Shown here in pieces: positions 27,201-42,200 of a DNA stretch of 64,000 nucleotides. The position numbers were made by a program, and so were the translations under genes. A model generated the notes under the pieces. That model saw only the letters and a list, made by a program, of their open reading frames with translations, made no database searches and was not told the DNA's origin. The stretch covers positions 59,499,949 to 59,563,948 of the forward strand of contig OY987298.1 in the NCBI GenBank assembly GCA_963920635.1, given 5' to 3'. Every line of letters begins with the position of its first letter. Position 1 is the first letter of the stretch. The stretch is from Pseudeuparius sepicola. Taxonomy: Eukaryota > Arthropoda > Insecta > Coleoptera > Anthribidae.

Positions 27201-30200
27201 TGAATAGATTTAAAAGCAGGCTAGTATTGTTACTAAAAGGCAATGAACCCTTATAGTATAGATGAGTTCCTAGAGCAGCAGAAGTCAGCTTGTCCTCCAT
27301 TACAAAAATATACTTTTTAATGTAAGTTCGGTTTTCATGTGTTTTAATATTTATTTTGTTTTTTAATTCGTTGCCTTTGTTGAAATGATTAAACGCTTGT
27401 TGAAATCATTAAATGCCGTGACTTCAGTTGACATACCTGTCCAAAATGACATATGCTTTATTTGTGATTTTATCGAAAAAAGTTATTTGAAAAAGTTGCT
27501 TGGATTTTTATTTTACCCCACGTGCAAATTTTCAGACAAAAATTCTGACAATGATAAATTTTTGATTTTTTGAAAAATATAAAAACTAATAAATTTCATT
27601 TTTTTGGTCTGCCATATTTGACTTTAGAATTGTTTGCCTATTATCCAAACGTGATATTTTTTAGTTATGGACCCTTTTTGGGTCGTAATCGGCTAGTTTC
27701 AAGAAAAACTCAACTAACAAGATGCAACTTTTATATTTTTTCAAAAAATGAAAAATTTATCATTGTCAGAATTTTTGTCTGAAAAGTGGCACATAGGGGT
27801 AAAATGAAACTCCAAGCAACTTTTTCAAATAACTTTTTCGACAAAATCACAAATAAAGCATATTTTCGCCATTTATTTAATTAAATGTTATTTTTGACAG
27901 GTATGTCAAATGACGTCACGACGTTTAATGATCTCATTTTGAATCTTGTTGGAAGCAGAGATGATCGCCCCAGAGTAGTTTCGTCTTAGCCCAAAAATAA
28001 AAAAAATTCCCATATGGTTCCAACTTTTTGGTGGGCACTGTATATGACATGCTCAAACTGATCTCTTTCATGAGTGAATAATGTATGTCTGTATGCTTGA
28101 AATGCTTGTTATTTAGTAAAAGGTACATTGTATGTTGTCTGGTATTCCAATAAATTTTATTATCATTATTATCGACTTATTTAAGCAAAACGTACATGGC
28201 GGTAGCACCTATACAGTTATGAACGGTTTTCATATAATAATAGTATATAGTACGGACTGCCGATAAGGTGCTGATCGCGCGTACGTTTTGCTCTCAATGT
28301 TCTCAATTGAAATCCATGTAATTCCTCATTGTTTTAAAATATATTTGTATTAATTAAACTAGTTTGCATCAAAAATACCGATTACCGATAAAAGCACAAA
28401 GCTAAATCAACAATTTTTTTAATTATCTGCGATTTCATTTTTGTATTAAAAGTCACAATAGACTGAAGTGAGCAACTTTTTAAATTGTCCGCGTTCGTAT
28501 TTATTCTTGGCAAACGAAGCACACGAAAGTTTCGGCGTCACGGAACTACCCGACTCAAAGCACATTTCGTGATTGCAGACTATGATCGGCGAAAGAAGGT
28601 CGAAACACAAAAGGTTGAAATTTTAAACATTGTCAAAAACAGAAAAGGTCGAATAATCAAAAGGTCGAAGCACAAAAGATCGAAACTACAATAGACCGAA
28701 TCACAAAAGGTCGAACTGATTGAAAATGAGTCCTAATTTTTAGAGAATAATTGAAAATAATGGTTAGCGAAAGAAGACCAGACCCGAAGTGAGCGCCACG
28801 GTTTCTTGAGACACCCTGTATATTTTTCCATATTTTGATCATTCGACCTATTACGTTTTCGACTGTTTTTAAAATTTCCGTCTTTTGTGTTCCACGTATC
28901 CAAAATTAAAATTAATTTTTGAATCACTTCGACCTTTTGTGATTCGGTCTTTTGTAGTTTCGATCTTTTGTGCTTCGACCTTTTGTTTTTTGATCTTTTG
29001 ATTATTCGACCTATTCTGTTTTCGACATTTTTTAAAATTTTTGACATTTTGTGTTTTGAACTTTTTTCCACCAATCCAAATTGGCGCGCTCGGTACTATT
29101 CTTTCTTTGTACTCGTGTCAGTTTTCTAACATTTTTTGGTTTTGTGTTATTTGCAATAAACATTTCGGTAGTTCAGACATTTTGTGTGTACAATTTATAA
29201 TCTCAATGTTTTGTTAGTTACTATGGAGGGTAGAGGTAAGGAGGACCATCTCTGTGTTATAAAATTGTCCCTCAAAACCATTAAATTAAGATGGCGCTGC
29301 TGTTGCCCCCGGGACCAAATCTACACTCCGAACTTTGCTACTTTCCACCCTGCTAGAGATGTGTCAATCGTGAATCACTGTGATTCGATCACTTTAAAGT
29401 ATTGATTGACCGAATCTCAACATATCGAAACGATCCAATCATGAAGCAGTCGGTTATTACCGACACTCCACAGTCCACACATCGAACGGCCTACGATCGA
29501 ACGAACTAAGACCGAATGAAATGATTCGACATTTTTTGAAATCGGTCACCGATCGATTTGGTCGTAGTAAAGTGAACGAATTACCCATCTCAACTACAAC
29601 CGCTAAGTTCAGGTCATATCCGGGGAGAACACGAGCGCCATCCCTATTTAATGCTTTTTAGATGACACTTTTTGAGCCGAACACCCATATAAGATGGTCC
29701 TCCTTACCTCTACCCTCCATATTAGTTACATTTAATTTTAGTGTTGGAGTTTTCTAAAGCTCTTTAAAAGTTTTCTGTTTGAATAACTGTGCCAAATATT
29801 TGTAGAATGTAGAAAGTTTTCTCTTAATATTTTAAATAGTTTAACGTTCCTACTTGCACATTGTAAATTTTCTTACCATATGTGACTGTATGAACCTACA
29901 GAATATTATTTTGCCTGTAATAGGTAGATAGGTACTGTCTCGTTTGCCAGTTGGCCCAAAAATCGTTTATAATATTAATAAACTCCTTTTAATAATTCCT
30001 TACCAAAAAACAAACATAGTATATTATTAATATTTATGCAAGGAATGGGCGTAGGTAATGTTTCGTTGAGGAGGCGAGGGCTTCGTACCTAAATTAAAAA
30101 TTGTTCAAAATTAAGATTTAGTTCTTTGAAACCACTTTAAAAAAGCAAAATACAATTTTGAAAATCTAATTTTCACTTTCATTTATAAGTAAACGTATTC

Positions 30201-33200
30201 TTTTACTCAGAGGTGGATGCTAAGGCTGAGTCTAATGTTTTGTAGTAAATATGTAGGTATTGCTTTCATAATTTCTTATATTATTGGAATTTATTTCCAT
30301 CGATCATGGAAATTATTCCTAGAACCCCCTCCTGTTACATACTAGCACAGAGAAGACCAGAATACAGAGAGTCCATCTTGTCAAATATGTCAAATGGAGC
30401 CCAACTTCTACGTAATTTTTCTTACACCCAATAAGATCGTTCGGGTAACTATGAAGTAGACTGCGTTCTTTATTTATTACAGATTAATTTAAAACTGAGA
30501 AGGAAGATCCACAGTGATCTACAATGAATTAATTTTTAACTTTTAAATACATCTTTGTGAACTATGCCTAGTTTAAAATTAATCTGCGGAAATGCAATAC
30601 TTAGATAGTTTTTGTTTCTAGATAATGGGTTCTTGGCCATTTTCTGAGATTCTTGCACATTACCTACGACCAAAAACATTCATTATTACTTGCCTGAAAA
30701 ATACCAACAATGTGCCATTGGACAAGAGTATCCATAACTCCTCCAATGTTACTAAAAAATCAGTTTGTCGCCTTTATTTACCTTATAGTGCTATCAAACT
30801 TTAATTACTGAGATTGTTTAATTTTTTTACAATATACTATGCATTAAAGTATTTTAGATATGATATAATTTAACAGTGGCAAGTTTTTTGGCTTTCCTGA
30901 AAAATTTTAATTATTTCACATTGGAGGTATTACATGCTCGACGACGATATGACCAGAAAAGTCCCATTGTAGATTAAATTTTTTTACCAACTCTTTTATA
31001 ACTTATGCTGATTTACTTAATTTATGGCATATAATTTATTTTTTAACTTTCTTTAAATCTATGTCATCCATGTTCTAGTTAATTTAACTGCATAAGTATT
31101 GCGTACGTTGTTTTGATAAAACGATGTAAGAATTTCTGGGCGTTAATGAGAGGCCCATGGTCGTTTATCCTTCCCGTCAATACTGTTTTTCGGGGATTCA
31201 CGCATCATGAATTCACACTTTTCAGTGAAGTCTTGTTTAAATTTCGTTATACCAAACATTTTTGCAATATTGCATGCAAATTGAGGTTTGTTTTATCGAT
31301 TATAGTTCACTATAATCAAATAATAACAAAATAAAAAAAGAACACCCGATTTTCTGCAAATTTATTTCGTCTTATTTAAATTTGTTCATTATAAACGAAA
31401 GTTTGCTAAAACTTTCACACATTGACTAACTAGAATATCTACAGGGTGATTTAGTCATGATGTAAACAAAAATTAACCACAGGTGGAAAGAAATAGCTTA
31501 ACATGAATCCGAAATTAAAAAAATTCTAGTCTACTAAAGAATTTAAATATTTTCAGAAGTATATTAAAACCCTTAATTAACTGTATTATAGCTAGTCAGC
31601 TGGCATGCTCATGTATCAAGGCTGGTGACCCTCGGCACACAGTTGCCAGTGCACAACTTATCCTATACATATTTACTTATTTTTTACTTCTTCATTCTTC
31701 CAAAAAAGAAAACCTAAAAGTTGCAATTTTTCCTGAAGCTTTTAAATGTGTAGAGAAAAGGTTTTCTGCTATGATGATAAATACTGCCTTGTCCTAAGTT
31801 AATTCATTACCTTTTTGATTTTACAATGTTGAGACATATCTTCTTTTGTTAACATCAATGTTAACATCCAAAAATGCGTTGAACATTAATTTATTGACTG
31901 CACAACACAAAACTGCACAAAATTTGCACCAAAATGCATACTACCTATTACTGTTTAGAGGAGGTGTTCTAAAATGCCTTCATCAACTTGAGTAAACAGA
32001 CTACACAAACAAATTTATTCTGTTCCTGTACCAGTATAACACCAGTCAACTTAAGTAAAAACCATGGCACGGAGGTAGCATTAAGCGTACTGACACTACC
32101 GGTGCTGTTATGCACCAAGGGCCAAGTAGAATTATGGTGGGTATGACGGTAGACATGGACATCAGCAATGTTCTATGTGATTTTGGACGGCATCCATGTC
32201 CACGAGGCGGAGGGCAACTAGACCCCGTTTCTCACACGTGGCATATGAAACTGCTGTCCAGTGTCTAATATCCGGTCCCAAGCGTGAGATGTATTAAATG
32301 ATATCGGAGCATACACCAGGGGCATGCGGTGACATTTTAAGTAAGGGAAGCAATGTTTAAAAACTTACATATTTGTAATGTAATTCGATTCTTCGATCAC
32401 TTTTTGCGAATTCGTCAATGACGTCATCATAAAAACGTCGATGCTCTAACATTTTCTGGAGAAGTATATTCTCAATAGACAACAGCGATATCTGTGAAAG
32501 TCATTCATTCATTTTTGTGGTTAAATTTTTCATAGGGGGTTTTGCTCTTCCGTTTATAATTAATTGAAGCTTATCCACAAAGTTTAATGTTGAAAATCCC
32601 TTTATTATTAAGGCATACACTACACATTCACACACACTCTTCTTACTTAATAATTGTCCAACTTTAACATTTTCAACGTCATTCCCGACAGCCGCAGTTG
32701 ACGGTATTTGCATGTCCACGTCCGTATTATTGTCTTCCATATCGCCCGAGATACGACACGCGCGGTGCACTGACGCAGATCAAAACCAACTAAATTAAAC
32801 AAAGAACCTACTGCAACAATAGCTTCCACGCCCGCTTAAAACAGGCCTTCTCATTCGCGTCAGCCAGTGCGGTGAAGGTGGAAAGTTCAATAACCTCTCG
32901 ACTATCAAACGCTACAGAAAAGCTGGCGGCCGGCATAGCTTACATTGTACTGTACTGTCGCTCGGTAGGATGGGCGCAGTCGGAGTCCACGCCGCATTTG
33001 CTATAGGCATAACATATTGTAGATTTGATATATGATATATAAGATAATTTTTAGCGTTAACTAAACTAATTGCTTCCTGTTTAAAAATTCAAAAATTACA
33101 TTTTATTATTTTACATTGTTTTGGTTTAGGGGAAGCACTGCTTCCCTTGCTTCCATGGACTGTACGCCCCTGGCATACACATGTGTGTCCGGTAACCAAT

Positions 33201-36200
33201 AGAGATCGGATAGTGGCCGGAAGAGGAGAGGCTTCGCCTCTATCTTTGATCACACTGATGGCACTAACTGATGCACCTACTGATTTTATATGTGCCACTG
33301 GCAGTGTAACTGCCCCCCCCTCCTTATGTTAAACTTCGACTAAACATTTTTCTTTTTTTGTTTTAGCATTTTCCGTTTTAATATTGCCTCTCCCACTCTG
33401 TGGTTAAATTATGGCTGAATCACACTGCGTGAAGAAGCAATGTGCTATTGCAGCAGTATGTTTTATACTTTTCCGATGATGTCGATAAAACCTTGCATAT
33501 AATGAATTCTCAAGAAATGTTTATTTTATTCCAGCGATTACTTGTTCAAACTTCTGCTCATTGGAGATTCTGGAGTGGGAAAGTCCTGTTTATTACTTAG
33601 GTTTGCAGTAAGTTGAATTAACTCCCTTCTAAAATCAAGCTCTACATTTGATTTCTACTTTCAGGATGACACATACACAGAAAGTTACATTAGTACTATT
33701 GGTGTAGATTTTGTACGTACTAATGGAGATAAAAATGTTTTTATTACAAAACATATTTTCGTTTTTCATACATGCAATATTATATAATAAATTATTTTTC
33801 TTTCAGAAAATCAGGACAATTGATTTAGATGGAAAGACAATTAAGCTGCAAATTGTAAGTAGTATTCAGAGAAAATCATTAACTTTTGTTACTTGGCAAC
33901 AATAAGGACAGTTGACAATAATTGTAATAGTACAGGGTTCGGAGCGACCGGGAAACCCGGGAAAAGTCAGGGAAATTTAAAACTACTCCAAAAGTCAGGG
34001 AAAAATTAAATTAAAAGGGAAAAATTATTTTTTTTTTATTTTGTCTGGAATTTGTCATTATGCGTGTAATTTAATATTTTAATTAATTAAAAATCGATTA
34101 AAATAATTTTTTTTCCCAATAATTAAAAAAATACGATAAAGCCTATCCTGTGGTACATATCAAATCGGTCCAGTCCAACCCAGTCTTTTCCCTCTCCCGT
34201 TGCGCTAGGCGCAAGGTCACGCTCGCGTGTAATGCATTACCTAAGAATTTCCAAAACCAAAACAGTTTTGATTTGCACATATTTACAATTTTTTCTTTAT
34301 TTCTGCATATTATATAGTCTGTCATTGCATCGGTCAGTGTTTCAGTGTAAAAAGTGGTAACCAAAGAAAATAATTATGGCTCCCAAAAAAACAATATTTA
34401 ACCCAGATTGGATAAACCCTTTAATTAATAATGAATGGGCAAATATATTGGAGTCTTTAAAAAGTGACCCATTTTCTGCTTTTTGTAATATTTGCAAGAA
34501 AAAAAATAGTTTAAGCAATATGGGGAAACAAGCTTTACATAGTCATGAAGGAAGTACTGGCCACAAACACAGAATAAATAGCTTTGCAACAGAAGCCTCC
34601 TTACGGACATGTGTCAAAAATAAGCGAGTCTCCATTTCAATTTACAGAAAGACAAACAAAAAGGCTGAAAATATCATTAAAAAAAGCTGAAAAATTGAAT
34701 TTTGGAGTCAGGGAAAACCTGGAATAGTCAGGGAATTTTATCCAATCTGAGAACTTCGAACCCTGTAGTAATTCTCTATGTAAATACAGGACTAGAAGAC
34801 TGGTCATAGTGAGTCAACATCTGACACCTCCACCATGAGTCATGGATACAAGAGATTGATGAAATGATGATTAATTTAATCGATATACTATGGTACCATA
34901 AATTTTAAGTTAATGTCACTGCCTCATTGTTGTATACAGGGTGTCCAGAAATTATGATCCCAACCACATTTGGTACACAATATACAGGGTGATTCAGTTT
35001 TATTCTGGGACCCTTCAAACAGAGGTGATAAAAACCATAAACTCTCATGACTATTTTGTGGTATAACTATTTATCTACAGCCACCATGTTTTCGAGATCT
35101 GTGGTATCGAAATTCTAAAAAATTTAATTTTTGTTATTGCATCTGTTAAAAGATAGTCAAACGAAATTTGGTACATACACAGCATATACTGATCAAGTGA
35201 CACAAAATGTGATAATACCAAGTTCCCCAAATAGCCAGTGGCGAAGATATGGGTATAGAATACATTTTTGTTTTATCAAGAAAAATACTAATACAGTCCT
35301 CTACAGACTAAAATGTCATAGGAATTTAACAAAACAATAATGTCATCCATAACCAATTACTATTTTGCTACCTAGTTTAACCGAAAATCAAATCATCAAA
35401 AAAAAAACATAATAATTAAGCATGCACAAAAATGGGTTTTTGTCATACGCTCCCAAAAATAGCTATTATATGGACTCATTTAAGTCCGTAAAATGCTTAT
35501 TTTTCGGCCTAGTCCCTAAAAGTCGTCATGGCAACCTTTACGGACTATTCCAAAATTTCTTAGAATATTTTTTATGGTAAATGGCACGAGGCTTCACAGG
35601 AAGTAAATCCAACACGATTTCTTTGGCACAAGACTTCACAGGAAGTAAATCCAACACAATTTCTTTGGCCTTATTAGCAATATATTCGGGATTATGAAAC
35701 ATTTTAAAATTTATGTCACTTTCTGACAAATTTCGAATGACATCACAAAATTATCAAATAAACAAACTTGTTGCTATGATTTCAAAAATTATGGAAAATT
35801 TGCAAATTTAAGCGTTCTGAAGAATTGTAAATAGCGTATAACAAGATTTTGGGAGCATATAACAAAAAATAGTGTTTTTCACTCGTACCTAAAATATTTT
35901 TCAGGACTCATCTGCTATTCCGGACTCGGCTAACGCCTCGTCCGGAAATATCAATGATTCGTCCTGAAAAACTTCATTTTAGATACTTGTAACAAAAATA
36001 ACTATTTAATGTTTTAAATAACAAAATAATGGGCTAATACACTAAAGAAAAATTCTTGATTTTTCACTTGGATTTTATGAAGAGCCTCTAGATATCTAGG
36101 AAACTGCAGTTACAGTTTGTTCAGCGAATGTTCGGTCCTACGTCACCACTCCTGTCCTTGTCTGACTCGTGAATATACTACCGATATCCATCATCCATCG

Positions 36201-39200
36201 TATATTCACGAGTAAGACAAGGATGGGAGTTGTGACGTAGGGCCGAACATTCGCTGAACAAACTTTATTTAATTTGTTTGGGTCTTTAATACCCTCTATT
36301 AAATGATAATAAATTAAGAAGGAAGGTTCTTTTAGTGAGAAGAACTAATTTTATTTTTTTACAAATGGACGTAAATGACACTAATGAAAAATATCTGGAT
36401 ATGACTAAGCTACTGGGAGTTTGCAATAATAATGCCATAGCTGCAGTTCGCCTGTACCGTGAGGGCTAGAGCTGCAGCTCGCCTGTACTGTGAGTGCTAT
36501 CACCAGAGACGCCATCCATATCTCACTTGGCAACAAGAAGAACAATTACTTAATGATATCAACCAACATTCTTCCACAAGTGTGCCAACTTTGAAATAAA
36601 ATTTAAAAATACCACAAATTGTATTTAGGAAGAGAATTTAACAACTGCAAATAATTTAATTATTCAATGTGTAGGTACCGTAGAATGGGGTGAATAGAAA
36701 CAATGTTGGACATTTCAGACTACGTAGCTAAAAAGGCAATTACATTGTCGACAAAAGAAAATGTGGAAAATGTGTGTCATGGCCAATAGATTCAAAGGCA
36801 TAGGTATTACAATTTCAAAATCATTCGCGTTTTTGTTCAAAAAAATAAGTGGCGATTTTCTATTCTCCCTCCAAGCAGGGTATTACTATTATTAATTTAC
36901 AGCTATTAATTTTACACGCAATTTGCTAGTATTCGATAGTATAGAGTCAACTTTTTATTATGCAAAATTTGAATAAAAATACAGAAGTTGGCAGTGAAAA
37001 CATATTGTTACCAAAATAAAAAATAACATTTATTTTAGAACAAAAAAATCTTCAACTTATTTTTATTTTTGCATATAAATTTGCTGCATTGATTCTTGCA
37101 GCAGCATTTTGGCAAGATATTTTGGTTTGAAAATACCTGAAATACTGGTGGCAAAATAGGTACCTTAGTGTGCACCTATGGGTGGTTAATTAACCACTTT
37201 GGTCGATTGAAAATTTGAGAATCTCCCTCTTAGAACTGTATATGAAAAATAACAGATATCGGATTTTGCAGGAAATGTGTAAACGTATCTTGAGAATTTT
37301 TTGGCTGGACGATGTGTCAAGAAATGGCGAGTTTAAAAATTCAACACAAATATGTGATGGAATCCATCAAGCCAATTACAAATGCAGAAATTTTTGAACG
37401 GACCAATCACTGCATTTAAAAATCTTGCCCACATTTTGGACCTTGAATTGTGTACATAGTTCTGCTGCATCGTTATTCTGCAATTCAAATTAAAACAATA
37501 GATAGACCTTTTATTTTAGTAGAGGAATTCTGGTGTGAGAAACAAACTGTGGATGGATTAAAACTGCGTGTCAATAGAAATAGCAGGTCAATAGAAACAC
37601 CAAAAGTGAGGTTATGCATTTACATAACATATCTGACAGAACTACTTGATTTATTATAATTTTGCATGTATTTTCGTTAACAGTATAAATCAAGGTGTAT
37701 CTGGAACAGTTTGCTAGCTTGTTACACCAATTTTTCTGATCTTGGCTTGTCAAGTTTATCAAGGCACTGAAATGTCAGGCAAACACATATTTAACTGGAG
37801 TAACCGCCATCAGTGGCGGCTCGTGGGTGAATATATTGGGGGTTCACATGTGACATCGATAATAAATTTTTGTGGGGGAGGGGGCGACAATTTTTTAGGG
37901 TGCCACGCCCACTTTTTACCCAAAACATCAAATAAAAAATATAAAACCTATTAGCCTGTGAACTGGAGAATTTTCATGCTTTTTTATTTTTTGCGATAAA
38001 TGTGCAAAGTCGATAACACCAATTTTTACCCAAGAAGGATTGCATTTTCATGAGCGAAAAGTAAACACGGATAACAAAATAAGCGACTACTTACGTCACA
38101 TCCATATAACCATTCGTTTCTGTTTTAAAATTACGTTTAAAATCACGTTTTTCGCCCTTTGTTACATTTTTTCGCACACTGAGAAGTGGACGAGGCGGCC
38201 CAGCTGGGCCCACGGCGTTGTCGGTTATTTACTTTCTTACTTGCAAAAATTTGAAAAACACTGTTTTGTTAGTTGCCTTGCAGCCCGCAGGCATGGGCCA
38301 TAGTATAAACAATTTGTTTTTATTGTCATAAAGAAATGTCACTCAAAATTCGGACCTGGCCTGGCTATCGTCCTAAAAAATATATATTGCCTTTGCTATT
38401 CCTATCAATCGGGCCAACCGGCAATGCCGCGACGAAACCCACTGCTGGATCACGATTTTAATGTGCTTCTCGGATATACAGGGTGACCGTATTTCGAGTC
38501 TTTGTATGGGGATCTTGGTTATCTTAAGAGATACGAGGTCGCTTAAATTGGGGCAAAGTTGCGGAATTTGATGCCGAGTAACATGGTAAAAAAAATTTTG
38601 GCTGGCCCTTCTCGTTTTGAAAATAATGCGAATAAACTGAAAAATGTCATTTTCGTTTTTATTTTTTTAAACGAAAACGAAGGGGCCTGGACATTTCTAA
38701 GTTAAACATTATTAAGGCACTTTTTTTACAATTAATCTAAATATGGTCACGCATTTATTTTTCGCCTCCCTGGACAAAGATATGACGATCAACTTTTATT
38801 TTTCTTATGGGCGCCATATTAGATTTTTGCATTTTTGAAAAGAGGATTTTTTCTGGTTAAAATGATATGTCACACATTATGCTTTACTTTGTTTTTCTTT
38901 GCGTAATATCAAATTAATCGTTTTTGCATAGAGTGCCTTGGAAACGTAAGCCCATAATGTTTGACATTTCTGCATAGAATGATATGTGAGTCTATGATCG
39001 TTGACTGACGTATTAATCAGACTTCTCACGGCTTTAGTTTCATGTCCTGGAAAGTAGATGGCACCTATGATCAACAATGTATTTTGCATTGTATTTTGTC
39101 TCCGGGAAGCGCATGGTGAGCCAGAGAACTGTCAAACATGACATCCGTGAGCAGTCTTTATTAATACGTCAGTCAACGCTATGATGTTCGTTGGTAACTT

Positions 39201-42200
39201 TAATACCATTGTCGAGCACGATAAACAATTCTTTTTTTCCTTTTCCGTTGTCCGGTAATCCCTGGATTTGATCTTGGGATCCTGGGATTTAAGGTAAATC
39301 ATGCCGAATTCCCGGAATTACATTTTTTATCATGATTGGATTCCCTAGTAAATATACATAATTTAGCATCCAAACTGCAGTAATAAATTTAATTACCATA
39401 CTAAAAAGTTGAAGTCCATTTGACAGCTGTCATTAAGGAGCCTTTGGTTATGAATATATTTTGTCTGTTAATAGATATTCAATGATCAAAGTGTTAACTG
39501 AGTGTGTCTCCTACTCCTATATTAAATTTGGTAATGTGAAGAAGTCATCAGGTTATCAATTTTAGCTACCACAATAAGCGTTGTTAATTAGTTTAGCGTA
39601 ACTATGACGTAACTAAGAGAGTAGGATTTCAGCGAGAATTCAACGCCAATCAGGTGATGATTTCAGCGATAATACCACTAGTAGTATTTTCGCTGAAATC
39701 ATACTCTCTTAGTTACGTCCCAGTTACGCTAAACCAATATTGTTCACGTTACCAAATTTAATATGGGACTAGAAGATATGTTTACATTTAACACATTGAT
39801 CGTTAAATATCTATTAGCACAAAAAACATATTCAGAACCAAAAGCTCAACCGAAATGACAGCTGTCAAATGAACTCCAACTTTTAAGCAAGATAATTATA
39901 TTTATATTCGGCTAATTAAGTAAAACATTCATCTGACTTCAATGGTCTAGGTGCATGATTCTCGCTTTGCGTGCGAGAGGTCCATGGTTAAAATCCCGGT
40001 TGTGGCTGCTTTTTTATTTTTATTTTTTAAATTACATTTTTGAAGAGGGAAAATGTTTATAATTCTTGTAGTTAATTTATTCCTAAGAAGTTGGGTTGAT
40101 AAATTATGGCTACTACATACACACTGAATAATGATTAAACTATTTGCAGTTGTTAAATTCTCTTTTTAAATACAACTCGTGGTATGCCTAATAATAGATA
40201 ATACCTTTCGTAAATTTATCACTCATTATAATCACAATGCTGCGCAGTCATGGTATTTTCAGCTTTGGGATTATAATTCGTAAAATTAACAAAAGGTATT
40301 ATCGATAATAGGCACACCACTTGTTATATTACCCCTGAAAATACCACTAGTGGTATTATTACATGATTGGTTAATATTTTAGTTGTCATTTCATTGGTTC
40401 ATTTGTTTTTATTTCTTTAATATATTTGCCTATCTACTGAAAGAGCACATACCAAATATCAGTCCTCAAATCGCAAAATGTATTTAATTTACAATAAATA
40501 ATTAAAGTTGTGACCGTACATCACGAAAAGCGTGGGAATGCTCATGACGACACGCCGCTCGATCGATCGGAATGCAGTGACAGGAGTGACAGCTACCCAG
40601 AACTAAGGAAGGGAGAATGGAAATTGAACGTTAAAATAAATATAGTTCGGCGACCCATTTCCAGGGGGCTCTGATGTAGGTCAAAAATAAGAACCGCTTA
40701 AAAGTCTTAATTTAACAAGTACTTCTTTAACTGAATGGTGAGGACTACTAATTCGTAGGTCCCGGGTTCAATCCCACATGAAGCCCAATTTTTTTATTTT
40801 TCTATCATCACTTATATTTATCACTGATTATCATTTCTAATAATAATTGGACAATGGTTACTATGAAGATTATTAATCACAATCTACTCCATAGTGTATT
40901 TAAATTCAAAGTTCCTACCTACCTAATATGAAATGTCTTTTAGCCTTGGAGATAGTTTTAAGGCCCGAGGCAACGCGGGCGTTAAACAACCTCCCCGGCC
41001 AGAAAAATGCACTTACACATCTCGCAATGTAAATAACTATTTAATACAGCACACGCTCTTCAAACTTTATCAACAATATCAAGACTGAGATAGACTATGT
41101 GCTGCCCATATTAGTTTAACATGGTGCTGCCACCCACCAGAGGCGCCACCACCAATGAACTGCTTGACGTCACAACCAAGGACGGCGCTTTACAAAAATG
41201 ATTTGAATTATGCAATTTTGAATTGCTTACATTTATTACATAACAATAAAAAAATTAGTTTTTTCTTTGTGAACTGTGGTTCATTAAATGGTAATAAATT
41301 ACATTTGTGAGTAATATTTTTCAAATTTAATTTTTATGCAAGTTCCCCATTCTCTGTGATTTGCAGGATGTCCCATGACGAACTGCCGCGACATATTTTC
41401 TAGAAAATAGACTGAAAATTTGGCAGCATTTTGGAATAGACAACCTTATACAAAGTCACCCTTATTTTTAAAGCTAAATAAGATAAAATTATAAAAATAG
41501 AGGATTTCCATTTTAAAAAATGACGATTTTTTCAATTTAATTTTTAATGTTAGTTTTTGATCACCCTGTATTTATTATCAAAAGATCAACACAGTCCACT
41601 AAAGCAAATCCCCTTCTACATGCAAACCAACCACGATGAAATAATAAAGACTTTCATATAAGAGGAGTTGATAGTTAAGTTTAGGCCTGCAAACGTCATA
41701 AAATTTAAAATATGTAAAGAATGGTTAGACTTAGAGATATAGGACATTTATACATGAAATGTGTCTAGAATTTTGCGTAGAATCTAAAAATGAAATAATC
41801 TATAGGGTGTCCTATTTAAAATAAGCAAGTCAATCTTGAAAATATTTTAGCTCCCTCGGCTTGAGTAACTTGTCAAATTTTCTACAAGGTGGCTGAGTTT
41901 TAATTGGGTAAATTTAATAGGTGATATAACTCGTCAAAATAAAAAGAAACATTCATATATGAACTTATATGCTTTGAAGCTTCATTTTTGAGACACAGGG
42001 TTTTTAAAGTTAATAAAAAAAAGAAAGATGTTTTAGTACCTGTAATTATAAATAATAAAGGTGTTTTAGTGACATATCAGGTAAAGGATATCAACTGAAA
42101 AAAAAAACGGGACTTCTACTGTGGCCGTAGGCACTAAACCAACTAAGCTACCGAAGATACGAGTTAGCTGATGGAACTCAAGAGAAAATAGAATAGCTAT

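Noticed and set aside
27408..28030. CCAACTTTTTGGTGGGCACTGTATA (about 28020) as the right end of the 27408 foldback
   Set aside because: It resembles a Tc1-type end, but its complement was not found at the left, so the foldback boundaries were set from the arms alone.
37811..38440. hAT element with CAGTGGCGGCTCG ends
   Set aside because: The proposed right end matches poorly and no 8-bp duplication was found.
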